DNA of 64,000 nucleotides from Paucilactobacillus hokkaidonensis JCM 18461 (GCF_000829395.1 NZ_AP014680.1:496001-560000), one strand, 5' to 3'. Shown: positions 8,384-17,127, numbered from the stretch's first letter. Translations and numbers: made by a program. Notes: generated by a model from the sequence alone, not told the origin.

Positions 8384-8412
8384 ATATTGCGATAATGCAG
8401 TTATTAAATTGA
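8384..8412 (+). promoter_or_regulatory. Probable promoter for the isochorismatase-family gene
   Basis: TTGCTT, 17 bp, then GATAAT (about 8370-8398), followed by GAGATGAGGT before the ATG at 8429. Coordinates are approximate. Confidence 0.35.
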
Positions 8413-8428
8413 GATGAGGTAATTAAAC

Positions 8429-8983
8429 ATGAGTGCAAATGAGGCATTACTGATTATTGATTATACAAATGATTTTGTGGCCACAGATGGTGCTTTAACC
8501 TGTGGTTATCCTGGGCAAAAAATTGCTGGAGAAATTATTCGGTTGGCAGACGAAATGTTGAAATCTGGTGGCTGGGTAATTTTACCGACTGATGTGCACA
8601 CACCGAATGATCCATATCATCCAGAAAGTAAATTGTTTCCACCACATAATGTTCGTAATACGTGGGGTCGAGAGTTTTATGGACCATTAGACCAATGGTT
8701 TAAGAAAAATAAAAATAACGCACAGGTTTATATGTATGATAAGACGCGGTATAGTTCGTTTGCTGGAACAGATCTTGATTTAAGATTACGAGAACGTGGT
8801 ATTGATTCGCTTTATTTAACAGGCGTTTGTACAGATATCTGTGTCTTACACACTGCAGTTGATGCTTACAATCTGAATTATCAAATGACGATTCATAAAG
8901 ATGCTGTGGCTGCGCTCACAGATGAAGGGCAGCAGTGGGCGTTAGGACATTTTGAACATGTATTAGGAGCAAAAATTAAATGA
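8429..8983 (+). CDS. Isochorismatase-family cysteine hydrolase (nicotinamidase-like)
   Basis: A cytoplasmic hydrolase of 184 residues with the complete triad of the family: Asp11 (LLIIDYTNDF), Lys105 (DKTRYSS) and Cys138 (TGVCTDICV). Asp55, His57 (PTDVH) and His73 fit the metal site of nicotinamidases, so nicotinamide to nicotinate for NAD salvage is the likeliest reaction. Other amidases of the family cannot be excluded. The gene is monocistronic with its own promoter; a terminator follows at 9072. Confidence 0.8.
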   Translation: MSANEALLIIDYTNDFVATDGALTCGYPGQKIAGEIIRLADEMLKSGGWVILPTDVHTPNDPYHPESKLFPPHNVRNTWGREFYGPLDQWFKKNKNNAQVYMYDKTRYSSFAGTDLDLRLRERGIDSLYLTGVCTDICVLHTAVDAYNLNYQMTIHKDAVAALTDEGQQWALGHFEHVLGAKIK

Positions 8984-9071
8984 AATTTTTTAGTTAGTGA
9001 TTGGATTTTTTGAATTAATGCGTGTATAGTACTAAAAGTTAATAAATTAATCACACGCGTATAATTGATCA

Positions 9072-9104
9072 GCGTAAAGTCTGCCACGGCTTTGCGCTTT
9101 TTTT
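9072..9104 (+). terminator. Intrinsic terminator
   Basis: GCGTAAAG / CTTTGCGC hairpin followed by seven T, downstream of the isochorismatase-family gene. Confidence 0.75.
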
Positions 9105-9148
9105 GCGCCCAATTTATTTTCACCAATTAAAGATAGGGAGGAAATTAA

Positions 9149-9643
9149 ATGAAATTTTATATGTATTTACCGCGAGACAAAAAGGAGTTCATCCTATTTA
9201 TGGCGATTGTGTCACTAATATCCGTGAACATCATTGCGCCATTAATTACCAGTTTTGAAATTGGATTTGGTTGGCAGACCTGGAAAAATGTACTATCAAT
9301 TCTTCCAATGATTTGGATAGCAGTAATAGCGATGGTATTGTTGACCTATCAACCGGCTAGTTGGTTGACGGGAAAAATTGTTGAAGAGCAGGATGGATTT
9401 AATGCTCATATTATCGTGAACATTTTGTGCACTGTGATGATGATGTCTGTGATTTTAACGGTTGTTGGCACATGGATTGGGCAGCAGCAAGTGAGTTTAG
9501 AATCAATTTCGCATTTCTTTTATCGGTGGCCACGAAATTTTGCAATTTCATTAGGCGTAGAAATGTTAATCGCACAACCAATTGCGCGTCAAATCCTATT
9601 TATACTTCATTCTCATCAAGAAACTGAAAAAACCACCAATTAA
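9149..9643 (+). CDS. DUF2798-type small membrane protein
   Basis: 164 residues with four hydrophobic segments arranged as two similar halves, each ending in a short polar loop. The second half contains WPRNFAISLGVEMLIAQPIAR, which resembles the DUF2798 pattern (R-N-F...aQPiaR). The function of this family is unknown. The ATG at 9149 follows AGGGAGG. tRNA-Asp with its own promoter lies directly downstream. Confidence 0.7.
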   Translation: MKFYMYLPRDKKEFILFMAIVSLISVNIIAPLITSFEIGFGWQTWKNVLSILPMIWIAVIAMVLLTYQPASWLTGKIVEEQDGFNAHIIVNILCTVMMMSVILTVVGTWIGQQQVSLESISHFFYRWPRNFAISLGVEMLIAQPIARQILFILHSHQETEKTTN

Positions 9644-9655
9644 AGCAAAAAAACA

Positions 9656-9684
9656 ATTGGCAACATCAATGGCGTACTGTATAC
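9656..9684 (+). promoter_or_regulatory. Promoter of tRNA-Asp
   Basis: TTGGCA, exactly 17 bp, then TATACT; the tRNA starts 28 bp after the -10. Confidence 0.7.
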
Positions 9685-9711
9685 TATTAACTATTGGTTA
9701 TTAGATACCTT

Positions 9712-9785
9712 GGTCCGTTGGTCTAGCTGGTTAGGACGCCTGCCTGTCACGCAGGAGATCACGAGTTCGAGTCTCGTACGGACCG
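9712..9785 (+). tRNA. tRNA-Asp (GTC)
   Basis: Acceptor GGTCCGT pairs with ACGGACC, D arm GTCTAGCTGGTTAGGAC, anticodon loop CTGTCAC (GTC), T arm GAGTTCGAGTCTC. CCA is not encoded. A palindromic array begins nine bases later and its first hairpin may serve as the 3' end of the transcript. Confidence 0.97.
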
Positions 9786-9793
9786 TAAAAAAA

Positions 9794-10226
9794 AGCGTGA
9801 GCTGCCACGATTTGACTCCGTGGTATAAGAGAAGAACCCCAATTACTTTCGATCTGTGAAAGTGGTTGGGGTTCTTCTCTTATACGATAGGAGTCAGTGG
9901 CAGCGAACGCGTTTCTGCAATAAAGATAGACCGTGATCCCAATTACTTTCGATCTGTGAAAGTGGTTGGGGATCTTCTCTTATACGATAGGAGTCAGTGG
10001 CAGCGAACGCGTTTCTGCAATAAAGATAGACCGTGATCCCAATTACTTTCGATTTATGAAAGTGGTTGGTGATCTTCTCTTATACGATAGGAGCCAGTGG
10101 CAGCGAACGCGTTTCTGCAATAAAGATAGACCGTGATCTCAATTACTTTCGCTTTATGAAAGTAGTTGGGATTCTTCTCTTATACGATAGGAGTCAGTGG
10201 CAGCGAACGCATATCCGCAATTAAAA
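9794..10226. repeat. Composite palindromic element, copy 4: tandem array with 100-bp period
   Basis: Same subtype as copy 3. Left arm GCGTGaGCTGCCAC occurs once, then four units of inner hairpin plus right arm at exactly 100-bp spacing (AATTACTTTC at 9841, 9941, 10041 and 10141). Each unit contains a complementary pair around GAAAGTGGTTGG and ends GTGGCAGCGAACGCGTTTCTGCAATAAAG-like. The units differ by a few substitutions (for example GGGGTTC, GGGGATC, GGTGATC), so they are diverging. This and tRNA-Asp fill the gap from 9644 to 10247. Confidence 0.9.
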
Positions 10227-10247
10227 AGGAACGTGTATTATCCTAGA

Positions 10248-10772
10248 TTAGTTCTTTAACTGTACCGTAACCGTCCGAGTAGGCCGACTAGTATCAGTAG
10301 GATGAATTGAAACTTTAATCGGATTATCAACGCCAGTATAGCGGTAGCTTAACTCAAAATCTTCAGTCTTATTAGGTAGGATGCTGTCATTATAATCATC
10401 ATCTTGTTCTGTAATGCTAAGCTCTTTGCCATTTTGAGAAACGGTAACTTTACCAATATCATCAAAAACTGTTGCGTGATCACTAGCATTTTTCCAATTA
10501 ATTTCTAACTCTAACACCCCATCTTCGGCCTCAGCTTTGATTTGATCAATGGAAAATTGATCAAATTTCCAGCTATTGGTAAGTAATCTGGTACTATCCT
10601 CTGCGTCTAGTTGAACCGTTTTGGTAGTCGCGGATGAAGACGAAGATGATGAATTACTTTTAGCAGAACTACTGTTAGAAGAGGAGTCGGATTTGTTATT
10701 AGACTGACTTGAACAGCCAGTTAGTACAATAACGGCACTGGCGGTTAGTAATAGCAGAAATATTTTTTTCAT
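10248..10772 (-). CDS. Putative lipoprotein with Ser-rich linker (DUF5067-like)
   Basis: The signal peptide ends in lipobox LTGC, so Cys20 is lipidated. Residues 21-50 are a serine/asparagine-rich, low-complexity linker. The remaining roughly 120 residues look like a beta-sandwich that supports comparison with the DUF5067 group (LELEINWKNASDHATVF, then SILPNKTEDFELSYRY). It is exposed on the outer surface of the membrane. The function is unknown. The gene is convergent with the palindromic array and divergent from the YdeI-like gene. Confidence 0.6.
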   Translation of the reverse strand: MKKIFLLLLTASAVIVLTGCSSQSNNKSDSSSNSSSAKSNSSSSSSSATTKTVQLDAEDSTRLLTNSWKFDQFSIDQIKAEAEDGVLELEINWKNASDHATVFDDIGKVTVSQNGKELSITEQDDDYNDSILPNKTEDFELSYRYTGVDNPIKVSIHPTDTSRPTRTVTVQLKN

Positions 10773-10923
10773 TGTTGGTAATCCTTTCTAATATGAAATG
10801 AGTTGGGGTTACAACTCCAGCATACCGGGATTATCGAAGACAAGTCAAGCTTAATGATTATGATGAATATAGACAAACAAGAATGGTACAATTAAGAAAA
10901 TAATTAATAGTAAGGTGAATAAC

Positions 10924-11166
10924 ATGGAAAAGAAAACATTAGCAGATTATGAAGTTGATATTCCCAAAGTAGCACAACTACTAGAGGACGATGAAAAGTT
11001 AGTCGTTTTTTTTACAAATTTAACGCCTGGTTATCAACGTGAGTGGGCTCGTTTCACTTTTGGAGCTAAAGCACCAGCCACCAAACAACGGCATATTGAA
11101 CAGATGAAAGAAGTTTTTAATGCCGGTTTTAAGTCCAAACGGGCGTATGATCAACGAGAAAAATAA
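10924..11166 (+). CDS. YdeI/OmpD-associated-type small protein
   Basis: An 80-residue protein whose centre, NLTPGYQREWARFTFGAKAPATKQRHI, carries the YdeI-type pattern (F..LTPSyqReW.rwi..AK...TR..RI) linked in some families with bacteriocin protection, although no direct evidence exists here. It is shorter than full YdeI proteins and corresponds to their C-terminal part. ATG 10924 with AAGGTG upstream is preferred to GTG 10915, which overlaps that ribosome site. Confidence 0.65.
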   Translation: MEKKTLADYEVDIPKVAQLLEDDEKLVVFFTNLTPGYQREWARFTFGAKAPATKQRHIEQMKEVFNAGFKSKRAYDQREK

Positions 11167-11173
11167 TGAAACT

Positions 11174-11210
11174 AAAAAAGTAGTCCGAAGTCATTTTGGG
11201 CTACTTTTAA
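11174..11210. terminator. Bidirectional terminator
   Basis: AAAAGTAGtCC / GGgCTACTTTT between convergent genes; A-run on the left, T-run on the right. Confidence 0.75.
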
Positions 11211-11212
11211 AT

Positions 11213-11854
11213 TTAATACCAAGCTGGTTTGTTACCATCAGTATTAGGCTTGTTAACACCTAGAGAACTTTTGATTTCTGTTGTTGGTTTTTGGATTAAT
11301 CGACTAACTAGCACACCAATACTCTTGCGAGAGACCTCAGTTCCTTTGAACGGTTCGCCCTTTTGAGTTAGTTCGTAGTCAACTTCATCGTTATTTGATA
11401 GCCAGGCAGGACGAATGATGGTGTAGTCGAGGTCAGACGTTTCAAGTACTTTTGCGGCAGCACCGTAAGTCTGTAGATAACCACCGTCAAGCATTGAATG
11501 GTTCCATTTACCAAATTCGCCGGGAACTTCATCATAAATCCCTAAGGTTGAAATCCAAATTAATCGCTTAACTTGTTGTTTATCCATTGTAGCTACAATG
11601 GATTTAGCCTGTTGTTCAATATTTGAACCGGCTAAATTGGCATATACGATATCAATGTTTTTTAAAGCTTTTTCTAACGTTGGTTGGTCAGTTGTATCGC
11701 CTTCAATAACTGATTCTCGATCGGCATTAATAACTTGAAGGCGGTTAGCACGCCGCAGATAATCTGTTATCTTTACGTCACTATTATCTAGTAGATCCTG
11801 TCGTGCAAACTTAGCAATGTGACCAGCCGCTCCTAAAACTAAAACATTCGTCAT
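11213..11854 (-). CDS. NAD(P)-binding SDR-type oxidoreductase (atypical, NmrA-like)
   Basis: A Rossmann-fold protein of 213 residues. It opens with VLVLGAAGHIAKF, the GxxGxxx dinucleotide site, then has IDIVYANLAG and WISTLGIYDE. The YxxxK catalytic pair of classical SDRs appears as YGAAAKVL (residues about 130-137). It belongs to the group of short NAD(P)H-binding proteins often annotated as NAD-dependent epimerase/dehydratase-like or NmrA-like. The substrate is unknown. On the minus strand TTGCAA, 17 bp, TATAGT (about 11888-11916) is a plausible promoter. Confidence 0.75.
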   Translation of the reverse strand: MTNVLVLGAAGHIAKFARQDLLDNSDVKITDYLRRANRLQVINADRESVIEGDTTDQPTLEKALKNIDIVYANLAGSNIEQQAKSIVATMDKQQVKRLIWISTLGIYDEVPGEFGKWNHSMLDGGYLQTYGAAAKVLETSDLDYTIIRPAWLSNNDEVDYELTQKGEPFKGTEVSRKSIGVLVSRLIQKPTTEIKSSLGVNKPNTDGNKPAWY

Positions 11855-12021
11855 TTTAAAATCTTCCTTTCATTTGTCTTTTCAACTGTAACTATAATAC
11901 TGACAATTAAATATTGCAAATATAAACATCTACTGAAGAAATTTATTTAGACGGTTTAAAAATAATACTTGGCACCAACGATTTGATTTGCTACGCTTAA
12001 AAGAATAGAGGCGGCTAAATA

Positions 12022-12903
12022 ATGAAAAATACGTGGATCAATCAAACAAAACAAACAACAACGATTAAACGATTCTTGCAACGCCAAGGAGTAGGGCATC
12101 GTTTAATTAGTGATGTTAAACATGGGCAGGGGAACTTTTTGCTTAATGGAGCTTTGGCTGAATCATCCACGTCTATCCAAGAAAATGACAAGATTACTTT
12201 GGAATTACAACCAGAACCTGAAGATCTAACCGTTGAAACCAGTAATTTACCAGTGGACGTAGTTTATGAAGATACTAACTGGCTGATAGTGAACAAGCCG
12301 GCTGGATTAACGTCCATCCCAGGTCCCACTAATCAAACAGATACGTTATTAAATCGAGTTAAAGGTTATTTGAAACAACAAGATGCAGAGGATTTACGAC
12401 CACACTTAATTTTACGATTAGATCGGTTTACATCTGGGATTGTATTGATTGCTAAACATCGGTTAGCACAGAGTATGATTTCAGTACAGGTTGAGCAACA
12501 TTTAATGGAGAAAATATATATTGCTATTATCACCGGACAATTAAAACAACAACATGGAATCATTGATCAACCGATTGGACGGGTAGTCGATTCTCCCAAA
12601 CGTGCTGTGATGGAAAACGGACAAGTTGCCAAGACTGAATTTTGGGTTCAACAAACATCAGCAAGTTGGACGATGTTAAAGGTACAGCTCCATACTGGCA
12701 GAACTCATCAAATTCGGGTCCATTTTACTCATTTAGGGCATCCATTACTAGGCGATGAACTATATGGCGGGCCCCAAGATTTAATTAAACGACAGGCCTT
12801 GCACGCGGTAAGTTTGAAATTTATGGATCCCTTTACTAGTCAAATCATAAAAATAAAAGTGCCGTTACCTGATGATATGGTACAAATTACGGCATTGGAA
12901 TAA
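12022..12903 (+). CDS. RluA-family RNA pseudouridine synthase
   Basis: Converts uridine to pseudouridine in rRNA or tRNA. The catalytic Asp134 lies in LRLDRFTSGIVL, close to the family's HRLDxxTSG. Downstream are KTEFWV and LKVQLHTGRTHQIRVH (the R-x-HQIRVH motif), followed by GDELYGG. The N-terminal 65 residues look like a diverged S4-type RNA-binding region. Length 293 is normal. The target position cannot be assigned. It is followed after 25 bp by the HAD gene. Confidence 0.9.
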   Translation: MKNTWINQTKQTTTIKRFLQRQGVGHRLISDVKHGQGNFLLNGALAESSTSIQENDKITLELQPEPEDLTVETSNLPVDVVYEDTNWLIVNKPAGLTSIPGPTNQTDTLLNRVKGYLKQQDAEDLRPHLILRLDRFTSGIVLIAKHRLAQSMISVQVEQHLMEKIYIAIITGQLKQQHGIIDQPIGRVVDSPKRAVMENGQVAKTEFWVQQTSASWTMLKVQLHTGRTHQIRVHFTHLGHPLLGDELYGGPQDLIKRQALHAVSLKFMDPFTSQIIKIKVPLPDDMVQITALE

Positions 12904-12928
12904 TATTGTTAAAACGAGGTAGAATCGA

Positions 12929-13558
12929 ATGAAGAATTTTATTTTTGATGTGGATGGCACTTTAATTGATACAAGAGAAATGTATGTGCCAGCGTTACAA
13001 CAGACGCTAGAAAATCATGGTTATGCTCCAACTGAAGATGAATTAAACCATTCGTTTGGAATTAGTGGGGATGATGCACTAAAACTAATTGGAGTTACGG
13101 ATGATGATTTACGACATACTATTTTTGATGAATGGGCACAGTTGTCTGCTAAAAATATTGATCGGGTATCTGTGTATGCAGGTATTGAAGAAGTATTGAT
13201 GAAACTTAAGACATACGAACAAGTTAAGTTAGTAGTAGCAACGTCGAAAACCACACAGGATTATGAGGAAGGATTTAAATTTCGCTATAAAATTGGCCAG
13301 CTATTTGATGCATACGTGACTGCAGACGACACGGTTGCACATAAACCAAATCCAGCACCAATCCTAGCTGGAATGGCTAAGGTTGATGTTGGAGTGAATA
13401 ATTCTATTTACATTGGTGATACAGTGCATGATTTGAAGGCCGCACGAGCAGCAAAAATAAAATTTGGTGCTGCAATGTGGGGAACAACGCAAGCTGATAA
13501 ACTAGTGGATGCTGATTATTTGCTTAATGAACCATCTGACTTGTTAAAATTAGTATAG
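12929..13558 (+). CDS. HAD-superfamily phosphatase (phosphoglycolate phosphatase-like)
   Basis: A cytoplasmic phosphohydrolase of 209 residues. Motif I is FDVDGTLID with nucleophile Asp7 and Asp9; motif II is VVATSK; motif III is the HKPNP lysine; motif IV is YIGDTVHDLKAA. The cap between motifs I and II is helical (C1 type), as in PGP/PpaX-like enzymes. The precise substrate cannot be deduced. It is probably cotranscribed with the pseudouridine synthase gene upstream; a bidirectional terminator follows. Confidence 0.85.
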   Translation: MKNFIFDVDGTLIDTREMYVPALQQTLENHGYAPTEDELNHSFGISGDDALKLIGVTDDDLRHTIFDEWAQLSAKNIDRVSVYAGIEEVLMKLKTYEQVKLVVATSKTTQDYEEGFKFRYKIGQLFDAYVTADDTVAHKPNPAPILAGMAKVDVGVNNSIYIGDTVHDLKAARAAKIKFGAAMWGTTQADKLVDADYLLNEPSDLLKLV

Positions 13559-13564
13559 TAGATC

Positions 13565-13595
13565 AAAAAAGAGCCGCAACTGTGACTCTTTTTTT
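13565..13595. terminator. Bidirectional terminator
   Basis: AAAAAAGAG / CTCTTTTTTT hairpin between the convergent HAD and azlD genes. Confidence 0.7.
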
Positions 13596-13597
13596 GG

Positions 13598-13924
13598 TTA
13601 CATAAATAACCGTAAAACAGCCATGGAGATAATACCAACCACAACGATGATTAGTAAGCTCTTTGTAACGATGGCTGTAATAATTGTAGGAATTGCAGCA
13701 CCTAAGTTAAGCCAATCAACCGTTGGCCAATTACCAATTTTAAAAATAAGGATATTTTGTACAACTAATGCAGTCATGATAGCGACAGGGACAAATGATA
13801 GCAGTTTAATTAGTCCACGCGGTAATGCGAAATTTTTTACTAGCACAAATGGCACCACACGGGATAACCAAGTAACTAAGCCACAACCGAGAATGGTTAG
13901 TAAAATGTATTTATTAATGTCCAT
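13598..13924 (-). CDS. azlD: AzlD-family small subunit of branched-chain amino acid exporter
   Basis: A 108-residue hydrophobic protein with 3-4 membrane segments; it includes VTWLSRVVPFVL, typical of AzlD. With AzlC it forms an exporter of branched-chain amino acids or their analogues. I place the start at ATG 13924 behind GGTGG; this overlaps the end of azlC by 11 bp, so the two are coupled. The longer open frame starting at 13966 lies within azlC and has no good ribosome site. Confidence 0.85.
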   Translation of the reverse strand: MDINKYILLTILGCGLVTWLSRVVPFVLVKNFALPRGLIKLLSFVPVAIMTALVVQNILIFKIGNWPTVDWLNLGAAIPTIITAIVTKSLLIIVVVGIISMAVLRLFM

Positions 13925-14618
13925 TTTCCACCGCCATTCCACCAAGACAACCGATAAGAGTTGCACTTAATAGCGCTATTTCAGGATTTAAAAAGCGACC
14001 TAAAACAAACAAAGAAACGGTCACAATTAAAACAACCTCTAATTGAACTCTTAATTTACGCCGCCGATCACCAATCATTTGCAGATATAATAGGCCAATA
14101 AACATGGCTATAACGGCAAAGTCAAGTCCAAAAGCCTTAGGATCTGCAACCAGTTTGCCGGCCAGTGCACCTAACACGCAGGCTAACCACCAAACTAAAT
14201 AAGCAATCACGTTAGCCGTATTAAACCAGGCTGGTGTAAGTTTTCCTTTTGTAACTGATGCTTTATTCATACCAAGCGCAAAGGTTTCGTCGGTTAGCAG
14301 AGTTCCAATTTCAATGTTTTTAAGTAAAGAGTCACGCTTAAAATATTGCGCCATCGAAGTGCTCATTAAGATCATGCGAGAGTTTATCAAAAAGGTAGAT
14401 AAAATGATTGCTGAAATCGGACTGGCCGTTAGCATCATTGAAGTGATAGCAAATTGAGCTGAACCGGCGTAAACAATTAAGCATAATAGGGAGATTGTTA
14501 GGATGCTTAGATGCGCGGTTTGTGCAACTACCCCATATGCAATTCCCACACCAATATAACCAAATAAGGTGGGAATGATATCTTTTACTGCCGTTTTAAT
14601 TGTTAGATCATCATCCAC
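13914..14618 (-). CDS. azlC: AzlC-family large subunit of branched-chain amino acid exporter
   Basis: About 234 residues and six membrane segments, with the family's N-terminal IPTLFGYIGVGIAYG and the conserved YAGSAQFA stretch. It works with AzlD. The start is probably GTG 14618, five bases behind GGGGTGG; the upstream in-frame GTG at 14627 overlaps that ribosome site. Together with the liv operon at 0.9-6.4 kb, the window encodes both import and export routes for branched-chain amino acids. Confidence 0.88.
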   Translation of the reverse strand: MDDDLTIKTAVKDIIPTLFGYIGVGIAYGVVAQTAHLSILTISLLCLIVYAGSAQFAITSMMLTASPISAIILSTFLINSRMILMSTSMAQYFKRDSLLKNIEIGTLLTDETFALGMNKASVTKGKLTPAWFNTANVIAYLVWWLACVLGALAGKLVADPKAFGLDFAVIAMFIGLLYLQMIGDRRRKLRVQLEVVLIVTVSLFVLGRFLNPEIALLSATLIGCLGGMAVENGH

Positions 14619-14698
14619 GTAAACCACCCCTTTTCATAAAGTAATAATAAGAATTTTAACATAAATCTAATTGTAATTTAATCTTAAATCCAAAAAAA

Positions 14699-14723
14699 AT
14701 AGAACTCCGATTAAGAGTTCTAT
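14699..14723 (-). terminator. Terminator of the DUF4811-MFS operon
   Basis: ATAGAACTC / GAGTTCTAT hairpin; on the minus strand it is followed by eight T. Confidence 0.7.
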
Positions 14724-14734
14724 GATTTAACTAG

Positions 14735-15457
14735 TTACTTTAATTCTGCAACAGCTTGTTTCAAAGCATTGGATTCAAACTCTAGTTGTGCTTGTTTTAC
14801 AATCTGTGCTTGTTCAGTAGCTGTCATTTGTGGATTCTTTGCCATTGCCGCAGCAACTTTTGCTTCCACATATTGTTTTCCTTGAGTCGCCATCGCTGTT
14901 TTAGCTTGTGTGCTGCCCATTTCTTTTTTCAGACCAGCAGCTTGCGTAGTAGTGATTTTAACCCATGTCTTAGGATATGTGAATGTATTTGTACGATGAA
15001 TCAAAGTGTGACCCATACCAGACCACATATACAAGTTCTTATAAAACGAATTCTTATATTCCCATCGTGTTTCAACAGTGGTCATCTTGGCAGTCGCTTT
15101 ATTAGTCCATTTAACCTTATTATGGGTATATTGATTGGCTTGTGTATGGTTTGGAGTCTTTTGTGAAGGCTTGCTATTATAAATGTAAACATCATTCTTA
15201 CCAGACGTACCAACTGGTTTGTATAAGGCTAATGGCATTGATTCAGAGTTAGAAGCTGAATATATCGTCTGTGTAGAGGTTGTTTCTACCTTCTCCATGC
15301 CGAAATGATCTTTAGAGTTACCAATCATCAAGCCGATTGATCCAGCTAAAACAATTCCAGAAAGTACAATTGTTGTAATACGAGTGACAGGCTTGAAAGT
15401 AAACATAGATGCTAAGAAAAACGAAATGGCACCAATTACTAGTAAAATTACGACCAT
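14735..15457 (-). CDS. DUF4811 membrane protein, MFS partner
   Basis: 240 residues. Two N-terminal membrane segments (about 1-20 and 28-48) are followed by a soluble domain that starts with FGMEKVETTSTQTIY and contains SMPLALYKPVG, as in DUF4811 proteins of lactobacilli. The C-terminal 60 residues are Ala/Gln-rich and probably helical. It overlaps the upstream MFS gene by one base, and such pairs are common, so it probably assists or regulates that pump. Its molecular function is unknown. Confidence 0.8.
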   Translation of the reverse strand: MVVILLVIGAISFFLASMFTFKPVTRITTIVLSGIVLAGSIGLMIGNSKDHFGMEKVETTSTQTIYSASNSESMPLALYKPVGTSGKNDVYIYNSKPSQKTPNHTQANQYTHNKVKWTNKATAKMTTVETRWEYKNSFYKNLYMWSGMGHTLIHRTNTFTYPKTWVKITTTQAAGLKKEMGSTQAKTAMATQGKQYVEAKVAAAMAKNPQMTATEQAQIVKQAQLEFESNALKQAVAELK

Positions 15458-16944
15458 TAGTTAGCACCTCCCTTTACTGATTCAACCCGTGCAATTTTTT
15501 TACCATTTGCATTCTTTTCACCTAAGAAAAATGCGATGAAAAGCCCAATAAAGCAAAAACCAATTGCAATCCAAAAAGCTGAATGGTAACCGCTCATGGT
15601 TGCATTAAATGCTTGAAGCTTGTAAGCAAACGGAGTCTCTTTTAATAAATGTTTACCAGGCATATTGTTGTTAGTAACGTTAGTTAATACTGAAATCAAG
15701 ATGGCTGTTCCGACAGAACTAGCAATTTGACGAACAGTATTATTAACTGCAGTTCCGTGAGAAATCATGCTGACAGGTAATGCATTCATACCAGAGGTTG
15801 TGGTAGGCATCATAACCATTGAGATACCAAACATCCGAACGGCATACAAGAACACAATATAAATAACTGGGGTAGTTTGGGTAATCATAACAAATGGTAA
15901 AGTACCAATTGTTAATAGGAACATACCGCAAATAGCTAAACGCTTAGCGCCATATCTATCGAATAGGTTACCAGTAATAGGACTCATAACAGCCATCATT
16001 AGAGCACCTGGTAGTAAAGTTAAACCAGAATCAAGTGCAGACATGCCATGAATGATTTGTAAGTACAAGGGCACGACCATTTCAACACCAACCATTGCCA
16101 CCATGACAATAGTGCTTAATGCAGTACTGATCGCAAATTCGGGAGTTTTGAAAACTCTAAGTTCAAGAAATGGATGGTTGAGATGTAATTGGCGAAGTCC
16201 AAAGACAATGACTAGAACAACCCCAATAGCGATGGTTGACATAACTACAGGATCTGTCCAGCCATCATTTCCGACGGATGAGAAGCCATAAAGCATACTA
16301 CCAAATCCGAGAGTTGAGAGTATTACGGACCAAACATCAAGTTTAGGATGACCAGTTTCAATAACGTTTTTCATAAAGAAGAAACTTCCAATAATAACAA
16401 GTGCCATAATTGGAACGATCATTCCAAATAAATCACGCCAGCTGTAAGTATCAATAATCCAACCAGAAAGTGAAGGTCCAAGAGCTGGAGCTACTCCAAC
16501 AACAATTCCGGCCATACCCATGGCAGCACCACGTTTGTTAGCTGGGAAAATAGTTAACATAATAGTTTGCAATAATGGCATTGCAACACCAACACCAACG
16601 GCCTGGACTAAACGGCCGGCTAATAAAACGGCAAAACTAGGAGCAGTCCATGCCAGGATCGTCCCAATTTCAAAAATAACCATGGCAACAATATATAACC
16701 ATTTAGTTGGGATTCGGTTACTGAGATAGGCACTAACGGGGATCATAATTCCGTTAACCATCATAAATCCAGTTGTAAGCCATTGGACGGTGGCTGTGGA
16801 AATGTTGAAAGCTTTCATTAACGTTGGGAAAGCCGTCGTTAAAATAGTTTGGTTCAAAACTGTACAGAAAACACCTATTAATAGAAGAACAATTAATAAT
16901 GTTCTGTTATAGGGTTTACCGTTGACATCTACAGCTTTATTCAA
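15457..16944 (-). CDS. MFS drug:H+ antiporter, DHA2 (EmrB/LmrB) family
   Basis: A 495-residue efflux pump with about 14 membrane segments. It has motif A-like AYLSNRIPTKWLYIVAM in the 2-3 loop and motif C GVAPALGPSLSGWI in segment 5. It forms an operon with the DUF4811 gene and is divergent from a MerR regulator; their -35 boxes share a palindrome at 17010-17028. Drug specificity is unknown. The ATG at 16944 follows GAGGT on the minus strand. Confidence 0.88.
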   Translation of the reverse strand: MNKAVDVNGKPYNRTLLIVLLLIGVFCTVLNQTILTTAFPTLMKAFNISTATVQWLTTGFMMVNGIMIPVSAYLSNRIPTKWLYIVAMVIFEIGTILAWTAPSFAVLLAGRLVQAVGVGVAMPLLQTIMLTIFPANKRGAAMGMAGIVVGVAPALGPSLSGWIIDTYSWRDLFGMIVPIMALVIIGSFFFMKNVIETGHPKLDVWSVILSTLGFGSMLYGFSSVGNDGWTDPVVMSTIAIGVVLVIVFGLRQLHLNHPFLELRVFKTPEFAISTALSTIVMVAMVGVEMVVPLYLQIIHGMSALDSGLTLLPGALMMAVMSPITGNLFDRYGAKRLAICGMFLLTIGTLPFVMITQTTPVIYIVFLYAVRMFGISMVMMPTTTSGMNALPVSMISHGTAVNNTVRQIASSVGTAILISVLTNVTNNNMPGKHLLKETPFAYKLQAFNATMSGYHSAFWIAIGFCFIGLFIAFFLGEKNANGKKIARVESVKGGAN

Positions 16945-17009
16945 TATAAAAACCTCTTTTCTTCATAATTAAAATTGCATGCCTAGTAATATAACGCTTC
17001 TTTTTTTGA

Positions 17010-17028
17010 TTGTCAAATGACTTGACAA
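17010..17028. promoter_or_regulatory. Palindromic operator holding both -35 boxes (MFS / MerR divergent promoters)
   Basis: TTGTCAA-N5-TTGACAA. Minus strand: TTGACA, 17 bp, TATATT for the MFS operon. Plus strand: TTGACA (17022-17027), 16 bp, TATACT (17044-17049) for the MerR gene. A further TTGACA lies at about 17075. Confidence 0.6.
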
Positions 17029-17127
17029 AGTAATTAAAAAATATATACTGAATCGAGAAAATGTGAAAACGCTTTGACAAAATAGGTTGGCATAAAAATA
17101 CATATGTAATAGAGGGGAAGTTAAAAC

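Noticed and set aside
6407-10226. CRISPR-like arrays
   Set aside because: Units of 99-100 bp are nearly identical throughout, with no unique spacers and no cas genes; each unit is a palindrome.
13598-13966. Longer azlD starting at 13966
   Set aside because: The added residues overlap azlC and lack a ribosome site; ATG 13924 has GGTGG upstream.
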